DNA of 20,321 bases from assembly GCA_035513995.1 (NCBI GenBank), contig DATKBL010000169.1:1-20321 (forward strand), written 5' to 3'. Shown here piece after piece: positions 1-7,144 of this stretch. Below the pieces are notes generated by a model. The model worked only from the letters and a program-made list of their open reading frames with translations. It ran no database searches and was not told where the DNA came from. This DNA is from DASUTW01 sp035513995 (GTDB lineage Bacteria > Actinomycetota > UBA4738 > CALAEC01). The position numbers and the translations under genes are program-made. How positions within the stretch are numbered: the stretch's first letter is position 1; every line of letters begins with the position of its first letter.

Positions 1-948
1 CCCTCGCCCCTCCCGGACCTTCCCTTCCCCGTAACCACGGTGATCCGGATCCCGCAGGCCGAGGCGGTCCCGTCCGGACGTGCGGTCGAGATCCTCGGCG
101 TCGACCCGGCGACCTTCGACCGCGCGGCGTACTGGGACCCCGCCTTCGGGCACCGCTCGGCCTCCGAAGCCCTCCAGCCCCTGGGGCCGGCCGAGGGCGT
201 GGTGCTCCCCGTGCTCGTGGCGGGCGCGCCCGTCCCGGAGGGGTCCGACGTCGACATCGGCCCCGCGCGCCTGGACCTGCGGGTGGTGGGCTCGGCGCAG
301 GCCTTCCCGGGGATGACGACCGACCGACCACTCCTCGTCGCTCGCGACGACGTCCTTGTCGCGGCTCTGGAGGCGGCCGACACCTCGCTGTCCCGGGTCG
401 GCCACGAGCTCCAGGTGTGGGCGAGGGGAGACCCCGTGCGCGTGGAGCGCCAGCTCCGCTCGACCGGCATCCCCTTCGAGCAGTTCCTCTCCGCGGAGTC
501 GGTGGAACGCGTCCCCACCTTCCTCTCAGTGTCGTGGACCTTCGAGTTCCTCCAGGCGCTGGGCGTCCTCACGGGGCTGGTCGCCCTGGCGGGGATCGTC
601 CTGTACCTCCAGGCGCGCCATCGGTCCCGCACCGTCGCCTACACGCTCACGGTGCGCATGGGCCTCTCCCGCGCCGCCCACCGGCGGTCGGTGAGCCTCG
701 AGCTCGGGGGGATGATCGCGGTGGCCCTGGCGATCGGCGGGGGCCTCGCCTGGCTGGCCGCGGCCCTCGTGATCGGCAGGCTCGACCTGCTGCCCGAGGT
801 GCCGCCCGCGCCCGTCCTGCGCTTCCCCCTCGGCCTGGCACTGACGACGGCCGCGGCGGGTGCCCTCGTGGCGCTCCTCGGCGCCCTGCAGGTGCAGCGG
901 AGCGCTGACCGGGCGGACGTGGCGGAGGTGATGCGCGTTGACGGCTGA
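1..948 (+). CDS. ABC transporter permease, FtsX/MacB type (3' part only)
   Basis: The frame is open from the first base, so the gene starts outside the window; 315 residues are visible. After about 180 mostly extracytoplasmic-looking residues come a membrane helix (LGVLTGLVALAGIVLYL), a charged loop containing RMGLSRAAHRRS, and two further hydrophobic segments near the end. This helix, coupling loop and two-helix arrangement is the C-terminal FtsX-like permease domain of MacB/LolC-type exporters. The last codons overlap the TTG start of the ATPase by 11 bases, so the two are co-translated. It probably forms the membrane part of a transporter with the two following ATPases. The substrate cannot be told; lipid, lipoprotein or peptide export are all known for the family. 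A GTG at 40 could be read as a start, but the frame continues upstream. Confidence 0.8.
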   Translation, partial: PSPLPDLPFPVTTVIRIPQAEAVPSGRAVEILGVDPATFDRAAYWDPAFGHRSASEALQPLGPAEGVVLPVLVAGAPVPEGSDVDIGPARLDLRVVGSAQAFPGMTTDRPLLVARDDVLVAALEAADTSLSRVGHELQVWARGDPVRVERQLRSTGIPFEQFLSAESVERVPTFLSVSWTFEFLQALGVLTGLVALAGIVLYLQARHRSRTVAYTLTVRMGLSRAAHRRSVSLELGGMIAVALAIGGGLAWLAAALVIGRLDLLPEVPPAPVLRFPLGLALTTAAAGALVALLGALQVQRSADRADVAEVMRVDG

Positions 949-1747
949 GGCGGCCGCGGTCTGCACTGGTGTGGTCAGGATCTACTGGACGCCGTCCGGG
1001 GAGGTCCACGCGCTGAAGGGCATCGACGCGGAGTTCTCCCGGGGTGCCCTCACCGCGCTGGTGGGCCCCTCGGGGTCGGGAAAGTCCTCGCTCCTCCGGA
1101 TCCTCGCGGCGATCGACCGGCCCACGGCCGGCTCGGTCCTGCTCGGGGGCGAGGAGACCGCCGGCCTCCCTCCGAAGAGGCTCCGGGCGCTCCGGCGCCG
1201 CGCGATCGGCTACGTCTTCCAGCGGCCCTCCGACAACCTGGTCCCGCACCTGACGGTCGCCGAGCACCTCGAGGTGGCGGAAGGCCTGCGAGGCGGCGGC
1301 GACACCGGCCTCACCGAGCTCGTCGAGCTGCTCGGCATCGGGGGCCGCGCCGGCCACCTCCCCTCTCAGCTCTCCGGCGGGGAGCAGCAGCGGGTGGCGT
1401 TCGCCCAGGCGGCCGTGGGCAGGCCCCGGCTGATCGTCGCCGACGAGCCGACCGCCGAGCTCGACAGCCGGATCGGGGGGTCGCTCCTCGACGGCGTGGC
1501 CGCGCTGGCGCACACGGGAGCCGCCGTCGTGGTCGCCACCCACGACCCGCAGGTCGTCTCGCGGGCCGACCGCGTCCTCGCGCTCCGTCACGGGGCGCTG
1601 GAGGCGGAGACCCGCGCCGACCGCCGCCTCTCCGTGATCGACGAGTCGGGCCGCATCCAGCTCCCCCCCGAGATGCTCGCGCTCTTTCCCGATCAGAGGG
1701 CGGTCATCTCCGAGGAGGACGGAGAGGTGAGGATCACACCGCCATGA
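938..1747 (+). CDS. ABC transporter ATP-binding protein with AbrB-like C-terminal tail
   Basis: 269 residues. All nucleotide-binding motifs are present: Walker A GPSGSGKSS (43-51), Q-loop Gln95, signature LSGGEQQ (145-151), Walker B with DEPTAELD (169-176) and switch His202. This is the LolD/MacB-type ATPase that powers FtsX-family permeases. The start is TTG, with GGAGG at 924-928 nine bases upstream, inside the permease gene. After the ATPase core, residues 231-269 form an extra segment (VIDESGRIQLPPEML, then an acidic turn and EVRI). It resembles the swapped-hairpin beta fold of SpoVT/AbrB proteins and is absent from canonical LolD. The stop overlaps the next ATPase start as ATGA, so translation is coupled. 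Two different ATPases in a row suggest a heterodimer, or two half-transporters sharing one permease. Confidence 0.88.
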   Translation: MTAEAAAVCTGVVRIYWTPSGEVHALKGIDAEFSRGALTALVGPSGSGKSSLLRILAAIDRPTAGSVLLGGEETAGLPPKRLRALRRRAIGYVFQRPSDNLVPHLTVAEHLEVAEGLRGGGDTGLTELVELLGIGGRAGHLPSQLSGGEQQRVAFAQAAVGRPRLIVADEPTAELDSRIGGSLLDGVAALAHTGAAVVVATHDPQVVSRADRVLALRHGALEAETRADRRLSVIDESGRIQLPPEMLALFPDQRAVISEEDGEVRITPP

Positions 1748-2463
1748 GCACCTTCCTCGAAGCACGAGATCTGGCGCGCTCCTACCGCCGCGGTCCCGAG
1801 GAGGTTCGCGCCCTGCGCGGCGCGACCCTCGAGCTGGAGCAGAGCGAGGTGGTCGCGCTCGTGGGCCCGTCCGGCTCGGGGAAGAGCACCCTGCTGGCGA
1901 TCCTCGCCGGATGGGAGCGCCCCGATCGAGGCGTGGTCCGGTGGCGGGGCGGTCCCCCGCCCGAGCAGCCCCGCTGGAAGGACGTCGCCGTCGTCCCGCA
2001 GAGCCTGGGCCTCCTCGAGGAGCTCTCGATCGAGGAGAACGTGAGCCTCCCCCTGCGCCTCGAGGGGAGCCTCGACGATGCAGGGCCCCGCGTCGGCGAG
2101 CTGCTCGAGCGGTTCGGCCTCGCCGAGCTCGCGGCCCGCGGCCCGGCGGAGGTCTCGCTCGGGGAGCAGCAGCGGGCCGCGCTGGCGCGGGCGCTCGTGG
2201 TGAGGCCGACGGTCCTCCTCGCGGACGAGCCCACCGGGCACCAGGACGCGGAATGGGCGGTCGGGGTGCTGCGAGCGCTGCGCGAGGCGGCTGCGCGAGG
2301 CACCTGCTGCCTGCTGGCCACGCACAACGCCGAGGCGCTCCCCTTCGCCGACCGGATCCTCGCGATCCGTGACGGCGTCGTCTCCGCCGAGGACGGCGCG
2401 AATCGGCCATCCGTCTCGGACGGGACGCCTCCGGCTAAGGGTTCGCACCCCGAGGGCCGATAG
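1744..2463 (+). CDS. ABC transporter ATP-binding protein with altered signature motif
   Basis: 239 residues, starting in an ATGA overlap with the preceding ATPase. Walker A GPSGSGKST (41-49), Gln86, Walker B LLADEPTGHQD (158-168) and switch His194 are intact. The signature reads VSLGEQQR (137-144): the first Gly of LSGGQ is Leu. This asymmetry is often seen in heterodimeric ABC ATPases, where only one of the two composite sites is fully active. The last 20 or so residues (after 218) are polar, Pro/Ser-rich and look unstructured. It most likely pairs with the upstream ATPase and the FtsX-type permease. A homodimer serving a second permease subunit encoded upstream of the window is an alternative. 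Confidence 0.88.
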   Translation: MSTFLEARDLARSYRRGPEEVRALRGATLELEQSEVVALVGPSGSGKSTLLAILAGWERPDRGVVRWRGGPPPEQPRWKDVAVVPQSLGLLEELSIEENVSLPLRLEGSLDDAGPRVGELLERFGLAELAARGPAEVSLGEQQRAALARALVVRPTVLLADEPTGHQDAEWAVGVLRALREAAARGTCCLLATHNAEALPFADRILAIRDGVVSAEDGANRPSVSDGTPPAKGSHPEGR

Positions 2464-2504
2464 ACCTCAAAGACGGTCCGGACACGTCTGCCTCGGAGGG
2501 GCCC

Positions 2505-4007
2505 ATGACGGATTCGCTCGACTCGAGCGCCTCGGAAACCGGCTACAAGGCGCCGAAGCTGCTCAGCCGCTTCGGTGGACGAGATGGCCTGGCTCGCACC
2601 GCCATGATCGGTCTCGCCGTGGTCGCCGCAGCCTTCGCCGCCGTCGCGCTCTGGCGAGGGGGGTCCCTCGGCTCCCGCCAGCTCCTCGGCTTCGTTCTCC
2701 TCGGCGTCTCGATCGCGTTCGGCGTCTACGCCGCGTGGCGAGAGCTCCGGCTCCGCGCCGTGCGGGCCCAGCTCGACGACGAGCGCGTGCTGAGCTCGGC
2801 CTACTCGAACCGCGTTCGCGACCTCTCGGCGCTCGTCTCCACCGCCCGCACGATCAACGGCGTGCTCGAGCTCGACGAGGCCCTCCAGGTCCTCCTCGAC
2901 GAGGCGCTCGGGGTCTTCCAGGGCTCTCAGGGGTCCATCATGCTGCTCGACGGGGCCGGCTTCCTGCAGACCGTGTGCGCTGTCGGCAACGAGCAAGCGC
3001 AGAGCGCCCGCATGAAGATCGGTGAGAGCGTGGCGGGGCACGTCGCGCTGACCCGCGAGCCGCTCCTGCTGACCGGTCGGGCGAACCCGGAGCGCTTCAA
3101 GCAGCTCGTCGAGCGCGACTCCCCCATCGAGAGCGCGATGTGCGTCCCGCTGCTCCACCGCAACCAGCTCCTCGGCGTTCTCAACGTCAACGCGGGGGAG
3201 CGCCGGGCCTTCTCCGAACACGACCTCCAACTGCTGACCGTCTTCGCGGGCCACGCGGCGATCGCGATCGCCAACGCCCGGGTGTTCGAGGGCGAGCGAG
3301 ACCGGCTGGCCGAGCTGGCCGAGCTGAATCGCGTGAAGTCTGAGCTCATCTCCAGCATCAGCCATGACCTGCGCACGCCGCTCGCGGCGCTCCGCCAGAG
3401 CGTGGTGGCGCTGGGGCGGCTCCTCGGGACGGCCGAGGGCGGCTCCGAGATCGTGGAGAGCATGACCGACAGCCTGACGCGGCTGTCGGAGACCGTCGAC
3501 CGACTCCTGTCCGAGGCCGGGGCGCAGCGTGAGGCGCGAGCCGCCGCGTCGGCCTTCACCGACCTGGCTGACACCGCCCGAAAGGTCACCCTCGAGTACG
3601 ACACGGGCGGCGCCGGCGTGGTCGAGGTCGACGCACCGCCGACCTGCGTCGTGGGGGGCGACTCGGGCCTCCTCGAGCAGGTGCTGTGGAACCTCCTCGA
3701 CAACGCCTTCCGGTTCGGGAAGGCGCCGATCCGCATCGAGGTCCGGCACGACGAGGACCACGGGATCGTGTCGGTGATCGATCGAGGTCCAGGCATCGCC
3801 CCAGGCGACAGGGAGCGGATCTTCGACCGCTATTCCGAGGCCGGAGGAGACCGGAGCGGCATGGGGCTCGGCCTGTCCATCGTGCACGGGATCGTCTCGG
3901 CGCTCGGCGGAAGGGTATGGGCGGACGACGCGGAGGGTGGCGGCGCGGTCTTCTCGGTGGCGCTTCCCCTCATGGAACACAAGTTGAAGCGGGAGGTGGG
4001 GGCGTGA
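2505..4007 (+). CDS. Membrane-bound GAF-domain sensor histidine kinase
   Basis: 500 residues, ATG start with GGAGGGG at about 2495-2501. Order: two membrane helices (about 33-50 and 60-78) with a very short external loop, a GAF domain (about 115-265), a HisKA helix with phospho-accepting His287 in SISHDLRTPL, then an HATPase_c domain with N-box NLLDN (396-400), G1 DRGPGI (426-431) and G2 GMGLGL (452-457). All residues needed for autophosphorylation are present. With almost no extracellular domain, the signal is probably sensed in the membrane or by the cytosolic GAF domain. It overlaps the receiver gene by four bases (GTGA), so that protein is the expected partner. It follows the ABC genes by 41 bases, so a shared transcript is possible but not shown. 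Confidence 0.92.
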   Translation: MTDSLDSSASETGYKAPKLLSRFGGRDGLARTAMIGLAVVAAAFAAVALWRGGSLGSRQLLGFVLLGVSIAFGVYAAWRELRLRAVRAQLDDERVLSSAYSNRVRDLSALVSTARTINGVLELDEALQVLLDEALGVFQGSQGSIMLLDGAGFLQTVCAVGNEQAQSARMKIGESVAGHVALTREPLLLTGRANPERFKQLVERDSPIESAMCVPLLHRNQLLGVLNVNAGERRAFSEHDLQLLTVFAGHAAIAIANARVFEGERDRLAELAELNRVKSELISSISHDLRTPLAALRQSVVALGRLLGTAEGGSEIVESMTDSLTRLSETVDRLLSEAGAQREARAAASAFTDLADTARKVTLEYDTGGAGVVEVDAPPTCVVGGDSGLLEQVLWNLLDNAFRFGKAPIRIEVRHDEDHGIVSVIDRGPGIAPGDRERIFDRYSEAGGDRSGMGLGLSIVHGIVSALGGRVWADDAEGGGAVFSVALPLMEHKLKREVGA

Positions 4008-4444
4008 AGATGCCGTTCGTGCTCATCGTGGACGACGAGCCGGACATCCTCGTCATGGTTCGGCACAGCCTCGAAGCCGATGGGTTCAGGACGGCGCTCG
4101 CCGGCGACGGAGAGACCGCGCTGGCCCGGGTGCGTGAGCACGGGCCCGACGTCGTGCTGCTCGACCTGATGATGCCGATGCTCGACGGCTGGGCCGTGAT
4201 CGAGGCGCTGGCCGAGCAGGCGCGGCGACCCGCGCTCGTGGTCGTCTCGGCCAAGTCGCGTCCCGCCGACGTGGCCCGCGCCTACCGCCTGGGGGCCGAC
4301 GCTTACGTGACGAAACCGTTCCAGTTCGAGGAGCTGACCGCGACGATCCGCGAGGTCGTGCAGCGATCCGACGAGGAGCGGCGAGAGCACCGGGAGGAAG
4401 CGCTGCTCCGCCTCGGCGAGCCCGAGCCGGCCCCCGGCATCTGA
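4004..4444 (+). CDS. Stand-alone receiver-domain response regulator
   Basis: 146 residues. This is a complete CheY-like receiver: acidic pair Asp10/Asp11 (VDDEPD), phospho-acceptor Asp54 (LLDLMMP), Ser82 in the switch position and Lys104-Pro105. After the receiver there is only a charged tail rich in Arg/Glu and Pro (about 118-146), with no DNA-binding or enzymatic output domain. The GTG start lies in a GTGA overlap with the kinase stop, preceded by GGGAGGTGGGGG; an in-frame ATG at 4010 is also possible. The frame is open upstream inside the kinase gene, but only this start gives a normal receiver N terminus. It should be phosphorylated by the upstream kinase and then act by protein contact or as a relay intermediate. 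It ends three bases before the convergent aldehyde dehydrogenase stop. Confidence 0.9.
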   Translation: MKMPFVLIVDDEPDILVMVRHSLEADGFRTALAGDGETALARVREHGPDVVLLDLMMPMLDGWAVIEALAEQARRPALVVVSAKSRPADVARAYRLGADAYVTKPFQFEELTATIREVVQRSDEERREHREEALLRLGEPEPAPGI

Positions 4445-4447
4445 CCG

Positions 4448-5896
4448 TCAGTCCCTCGTCTTCTCCCAGTCGATCACGACCGTGCGCAGGTCTGACATGT
4501 CCTCGATCGCGTACTTGCCGCCGACCCTCCCCCACCCCGTCTTCGTGCCGGAGGCGCCGCCGAAGGGCTGGTGGGCCTCCCAGTAGTCCGTCGTGTCGTT
4601 CACCACGATGTTGCCCGCGCGGATCCGATCGATGAACCGGAACGCCCGCTTCAGGCTCGAGGTGAACACCGCGGCCTGCAGCCCAAGGTCCGAGTCGTTG
4701 GCCATCGCGATCGCTTCCTCGTCGTCACGGAAGGTCGTCACGGGGAGGACGGGACCGAACGTCTCCTCGCGGAACAGCAGCGTCTCGGGCCCCACCCCGT
4801 CGGCCACGGTCAGCTCGTAGTAGAGGTCGGTGGGGAACCCGTCGGCCCGCCGCCCCCCGGTGAGGATCTCGACGCCCTTCGACCTCGCGTCCTCGAGGTG
4901 ACGATCCACCTTCTCGGCGACCGCCGCGTTGTTCAGCGGCCCCATGATCGTCGCGTCGTCGAAGGGGTCGCCGAGCACCGCGGCCTCGGCCTCCTTCACC
5001 AGTCGCTCGATGAAGTCGTCGTGGACCGACTCGGCGACGAGGATACGCTCGGTGGCCACGCAGCACTGACCCGAGACGTAGGTCGCGCCGAAGGTGGCGA
5101 GCGCGGCAGCCTCGTCGAGGCTCGCATCGTCGAGGACGATCACCGGACCGTTCCCCGAGGCCTCCATCAGCGTGCGCTTCAGGCCCGCCGCGCGGACGAT
5201 CGCCTCGGCCGTGCTGTTGTGCCCCACGAAGGCGATCGCGTCCACGCCCGGGTGCGAGACGAGCGCCCGGCCGGTCTCTGCCTCGCCGAAGACGAGCGAG
5301 ATCGACCCCTCGGGGAACCGCGCCTCGGCGATGATCTCGACCATCCGCGCCCCGATCAGCGGTGTGTGCTCCGAGGGCTTGAGGATCATCGCGTTCCCCG
5401 CAGCCAGGCCCGGGGCCAGCAGTTCCGAGGGGATCACGAACGGGAAGTTCCAGGGGGTGATCGTCGCGTAGACCCCGTTCGCCTTCCGGAACGTGAACAT
5501 CTTCTTGTTGCGGTCGGCCGAGGGCAGGACCTCGGTGTTGAGGCGCTTGATGTCCTCGGCCGCGACCTCGAAGTTCTCGGCCGACTCCTCGATCTCGTCG
5601 AGGGCCTCGGCCTTGTAGGGCTTCCCTTGCTCCAGTGTGAGCTCGCGGGCCAGCTCCTCCTTCCGCTCGCGGATCAGCTCCGCGACGCGGTGGAGACGCT
5701 CCGCGCGCTCGAAGACCGTCATGCGGTCGAGCTCCTCCACGGCCCCCCGAGCCGACCGCACCGCCGCGTCCACGTCCTCGGAGGTGGCGATCGGGACCTC
5801 ACCCAGCCCCTCCCCCGTCACCGGACTCGTCACCGAGATCGTCTCCGAGCCCCGTCCTTCGGTCCACTCGCCTTCGATCAGCATCTGGTTCGGCAT
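4448..5896 (-). CDS. NAD(P)-dependent aldehyde dehydrogenase family protein
   Basis: 482 residues, normal for the ALDH superfamily, which oxidises aldehydes to acids through a Cys thioester. Visible are the oxyanion and cofactor segment TPWNFPF (Asn150), the KPSEHTP cofactor loop (173-179), general base Glu245, nucleophile Cys279 in GQCCVATERI, and the ETFGPVLPV strand (378-386). Two motifs are unusual: the base sits in LMEASGNGP instead of ELGGKxP, and the usual FTGS is FVGHNS (223-228). The ATG at 5896 was chosen because AAGGAGGA (5903-5910) lies just upstream; the frame also runs to a GTG at 5938 with no good site. The substrate cannot be assigned. It stands alone, convergent with the two-component genes and divergent from the tRNAs. 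Confidence 0.9.
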   Translation of the reverse strand: MPNQMLIEGEWTEGRGSETISVTSPVTGEGLGEVPIATSEDVDAAVRSARGAVEELDRMTVFERAERLHRVAELIRERKEELARELTLEQGKPYKAEALDEIEESAENFEVAAEDIKRLNTEVLPSADRNKKMFTFRKANGVYATITPWNFPFVIPSELLAPGLAAGNAMILKPSEHTPLIGARMVEIIAEARFPEGSISLVFGEAETGRALVSHPGVDAIAFVGHNSTAEAIVRAAGLKRTLMEASGNGPVIVLDDASLDEAAALATFGATYVSGQCCVATERILVAESVHDDFIERLVKEAEAAVLGDPFDDATIMGPLNNAAVAEKVDRHLEDARSKGVEILTGGRRADGFPTDLYYELTVADGVGPETLLFREETFGPVLPVTTFRDDEEAIAMANDSDLGLQAAVFTSSLKRAFRFIDRIRAGNIVVNDTTDYWEAHQPFGGASGTKTGWGRVGGKYAIEDMSDLRTVVIDWEKTRD

Positions 5897-5976
5897 GGAT
5901 TTTCCTCCTTCGCGACAGGCTACCCGGCGGGCGCCCACGCCGCCCCTCGCGCGAAAGAGGGGGCGGACCTCACTGC

Positions 5977-5982
5977 TACAAT
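5977..5982 (+). promoter_or_regulatory. Probable -10 element of tRNA-His
   Basis: TACAAT lies 11 bases before the tRNA-His 5' end, within the divergent region shared with the aldehyde dehydrogenase gene. No convincing -35 hexamer is seen at the expected distance, so this rests on the -10 match and position. Confidence 0.5.
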
Positions 5983-5993
5983 CGATCGTGCAT

Positions 5994-6068
5994 GGTGGCC
6001 GTAGCTCAAGTGGTTAGAGCGTCGGGTTGTGGTCCCGAAGGTTGGGGGTTCGAGTCCCCTCGGTCACC
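5994..6068 (+). tRNA. tRNA-His (GTG)
   Basis: Complete cloverleaf with anticodon GTG at 6029-6031 in loop TTGTGGT, closed by TCGGG/CCCGA. The T arm is GGGGG TTCGAGT CCCCT with one weak end pair. The 5' GGTGGCCG pairs with CGGTCACC over eight positions, including the extra G-1:C73 pair that identifies histidine tRNAs; one pair is G-U. The CCA end is not encoded. Confidence 0.96.
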
Positions 6069-6078
6069 CTCTCGTGGG

Positions 6079-6096
6079 CGGGCGTGAAAGCGCCCG
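6079..6096 (+). terminator. Hairpin between tRNA-His and tRNA-Lys
   Basis: CGGGCG and CGCCCG form a six-base-pair GC stem around loop TGAAAG, ten bases after tRNA-His. No T run follows, so it is at best a U-less terminator or processing signal. The tRNA-Lys -10 element begins two bases later. Confidence 0.3.
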
Positions 6097-6097
6097 T

Positions 6098-6103
6098 TAC
6101 ACT
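6098..6103 (+). promoter_or_regulatory. Probable -10 element of tRNA-Lys
   Basis: TACACT ends seven bases before the tRNA-Lys 5' end. The -35 region is GC-rich and unconvincing, so co-transcription with tRNA-His remains possible. Confidence 0.4.
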
Positions 6104-6110
6104 GTGGTCA

Positions 6111-6184
<74 letters not shown>

Positions 6185-6220
6185 CGGAACCCAGACCCCC
6201 CTGATCCTCCTGACGAACCC

Positions 6221-6234
6221 GGCCCGTGCGGGCC
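6221..6234 (-). terminator. GC hairpin between tRNA-Lys and the repeat lipoprotein
   Basis: GGCCC-GTGC-GGGCC forms a perfect stem-loop between the convergent tRNA-Lys and lipoprotein genes. It could end transcription from either side. There is no T tract, so the call rests on position and symmetry. Confidence 0.35.
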
Positions 6235-6247
6235 AATCCCGCGAAGG

Positions 6248-7120
6248 TCAGACCACGCCGGGGCAGGCCTGGTCCATGCCCTCGACGAACGCCCGCACCG
6301 CACGGCGATCATTGTCCCGGTACACGGCCCCCCAGATGTCGGCGTGCGCCCAGTTCCATCCCAACCGGTCGATGAACTCCTCCAGCGGGGGCGGCTCGGG
6401 GACCAGGAAGCCGGCCTCCTCCAGGCAGGCGGTCAGCGCCAAGTGGTCCTCGTACTGGGCCTCGAGGGCCTCCCGGTCGACCTCCAGGTCCGTGGCCTGC
6501 AGCCAGAGGTCCTGGTTGCTGTTGCCGCACCGGGCGATCACCTGGTTCCAGTCGGCTCCCGACGGGAACCCATAGCGACGGTGGAAGTCGCGGGCGGGCG
6601 ACCAGTTCGTGCCGAAGGTCTCCACGAACTCCTCCATCGGAGGAGCTGTGGTCTCCACGGGGAAGCCCTCGTCCTCCAGGCAAGCAAGCACGTCCAGGTG
6701 CCAGGCGTAGGCACGCTCGAGCGCCTTTCGGCTCACCAGGAAGACGTGGGGGTACGGAGGCTGCCCGCAGGCCTTGTCCACCCGTCCGTCCACGACCAAC
6801 CGATTCCAGTCCTCCTCGGAGACGTCGGCGCCCACCGACCACGCCCCCTCCTCGGCCACGAACTCGTCCAGGCTGGGCGGCTCAGGGAGGTCCAGGCCCG
6901 CTCCGATCCCGCAGTCACGCCAGGTGATCTGAGCGTCGTAATAGGCCTCCATCTGCTGCGGGGAGAGCGGCGGCGGCTCGTGCTCCTCCTCTTCCTGGAG
7001 CACCTCGTCCGGACGGCCGAACGCCTCCGGGGGATCCCCATCCACGATCTCACCATCACCGCAGGCCGTCAGGACCAGAAGGGCCCCCAGCACGATCGCG
7101 GTACGCCCCCGACTGTCCAT
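6248..7120 (-). CDS. Secreted lipoprotein with three internal Cys-pair repeats
   Basis: 290 residues, family not recognised. The N terminus is a lipoprotein signal: RGR, a hydrophobic stretch, then LTAC with lipidated Cys20. A Glu/Pro-rich linker (about 30-55) follows. The rest is three diverged repeats at about 58-120, 137-200 and 222-288. Each has an early Cys (70, 147, 232), then a PP-x(1-2)-(D/E)EF motif 11-13 residues on (81-87, 160-165, 244-249), and a late Cys (118, 198, 286) 48-54 residues after the first. Repeats 2 and 3 share ACLE(D/E)xGF after a Tyr-x-x-His-Leu helix. The even Cys count suggests one disulfide per repeat outside the cell. It is the last gene of a lipoprotein cluster, 24 bases after its neighbour. 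Function unknown. Confidence 0.85.
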   Translation of the reverse strand: MDSRGRTAIVLGALLVLTACGDGEIVDGDPPEAFGRPDEVLQEEEEHEPPPLSPQQMEAYYDAQITWRDCGIGAGLDLPEPPSLDEFVAEEGAWSVGADVSEEDWNRLVVDGRVDKACGQPPYPHVFLVSRKALERAYAWHLDVLACLEDEGFPVETTAPPMEEFVETFGTNWSPARDFHRRYGFPSGADWNQVIARCGNSNQDLWLQATDLEVDREALEAQYEDHLALTACLEEAGFLVPEPPPLEEFIDRLGWNWAHADIWGAVYRDNDRRAVRAFVEGMDQACPGVV

Positions 7121-7144
7121 GCCCCACCACCCCTCTCGCCAGGT

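Noticed and set aside
647..2410. Long open frame antisense to the two ABC ATPases
   Set aside because: Arg/Pro/Gly-rich low-complexity product typical of antisense frames in high-GC DNA; the opposite strand encodes intact ATPases with all motifs.
1782..3980. Very long minus-strand open frame (over 700 codons) across ABC and kinase genes
   Set aside because: No domain is recognisable and the composition mirrors the plus-strand genes; coding on both strands over 2 kb is not supported.
4571..6004. Plus-strand open frame antisense to the aldehyde dehydrogenase and running into tRNA-His
   Set aside because: Reverse strand carries a full-length ALDH with catalytic residues; this product looks like an antisense artefact.
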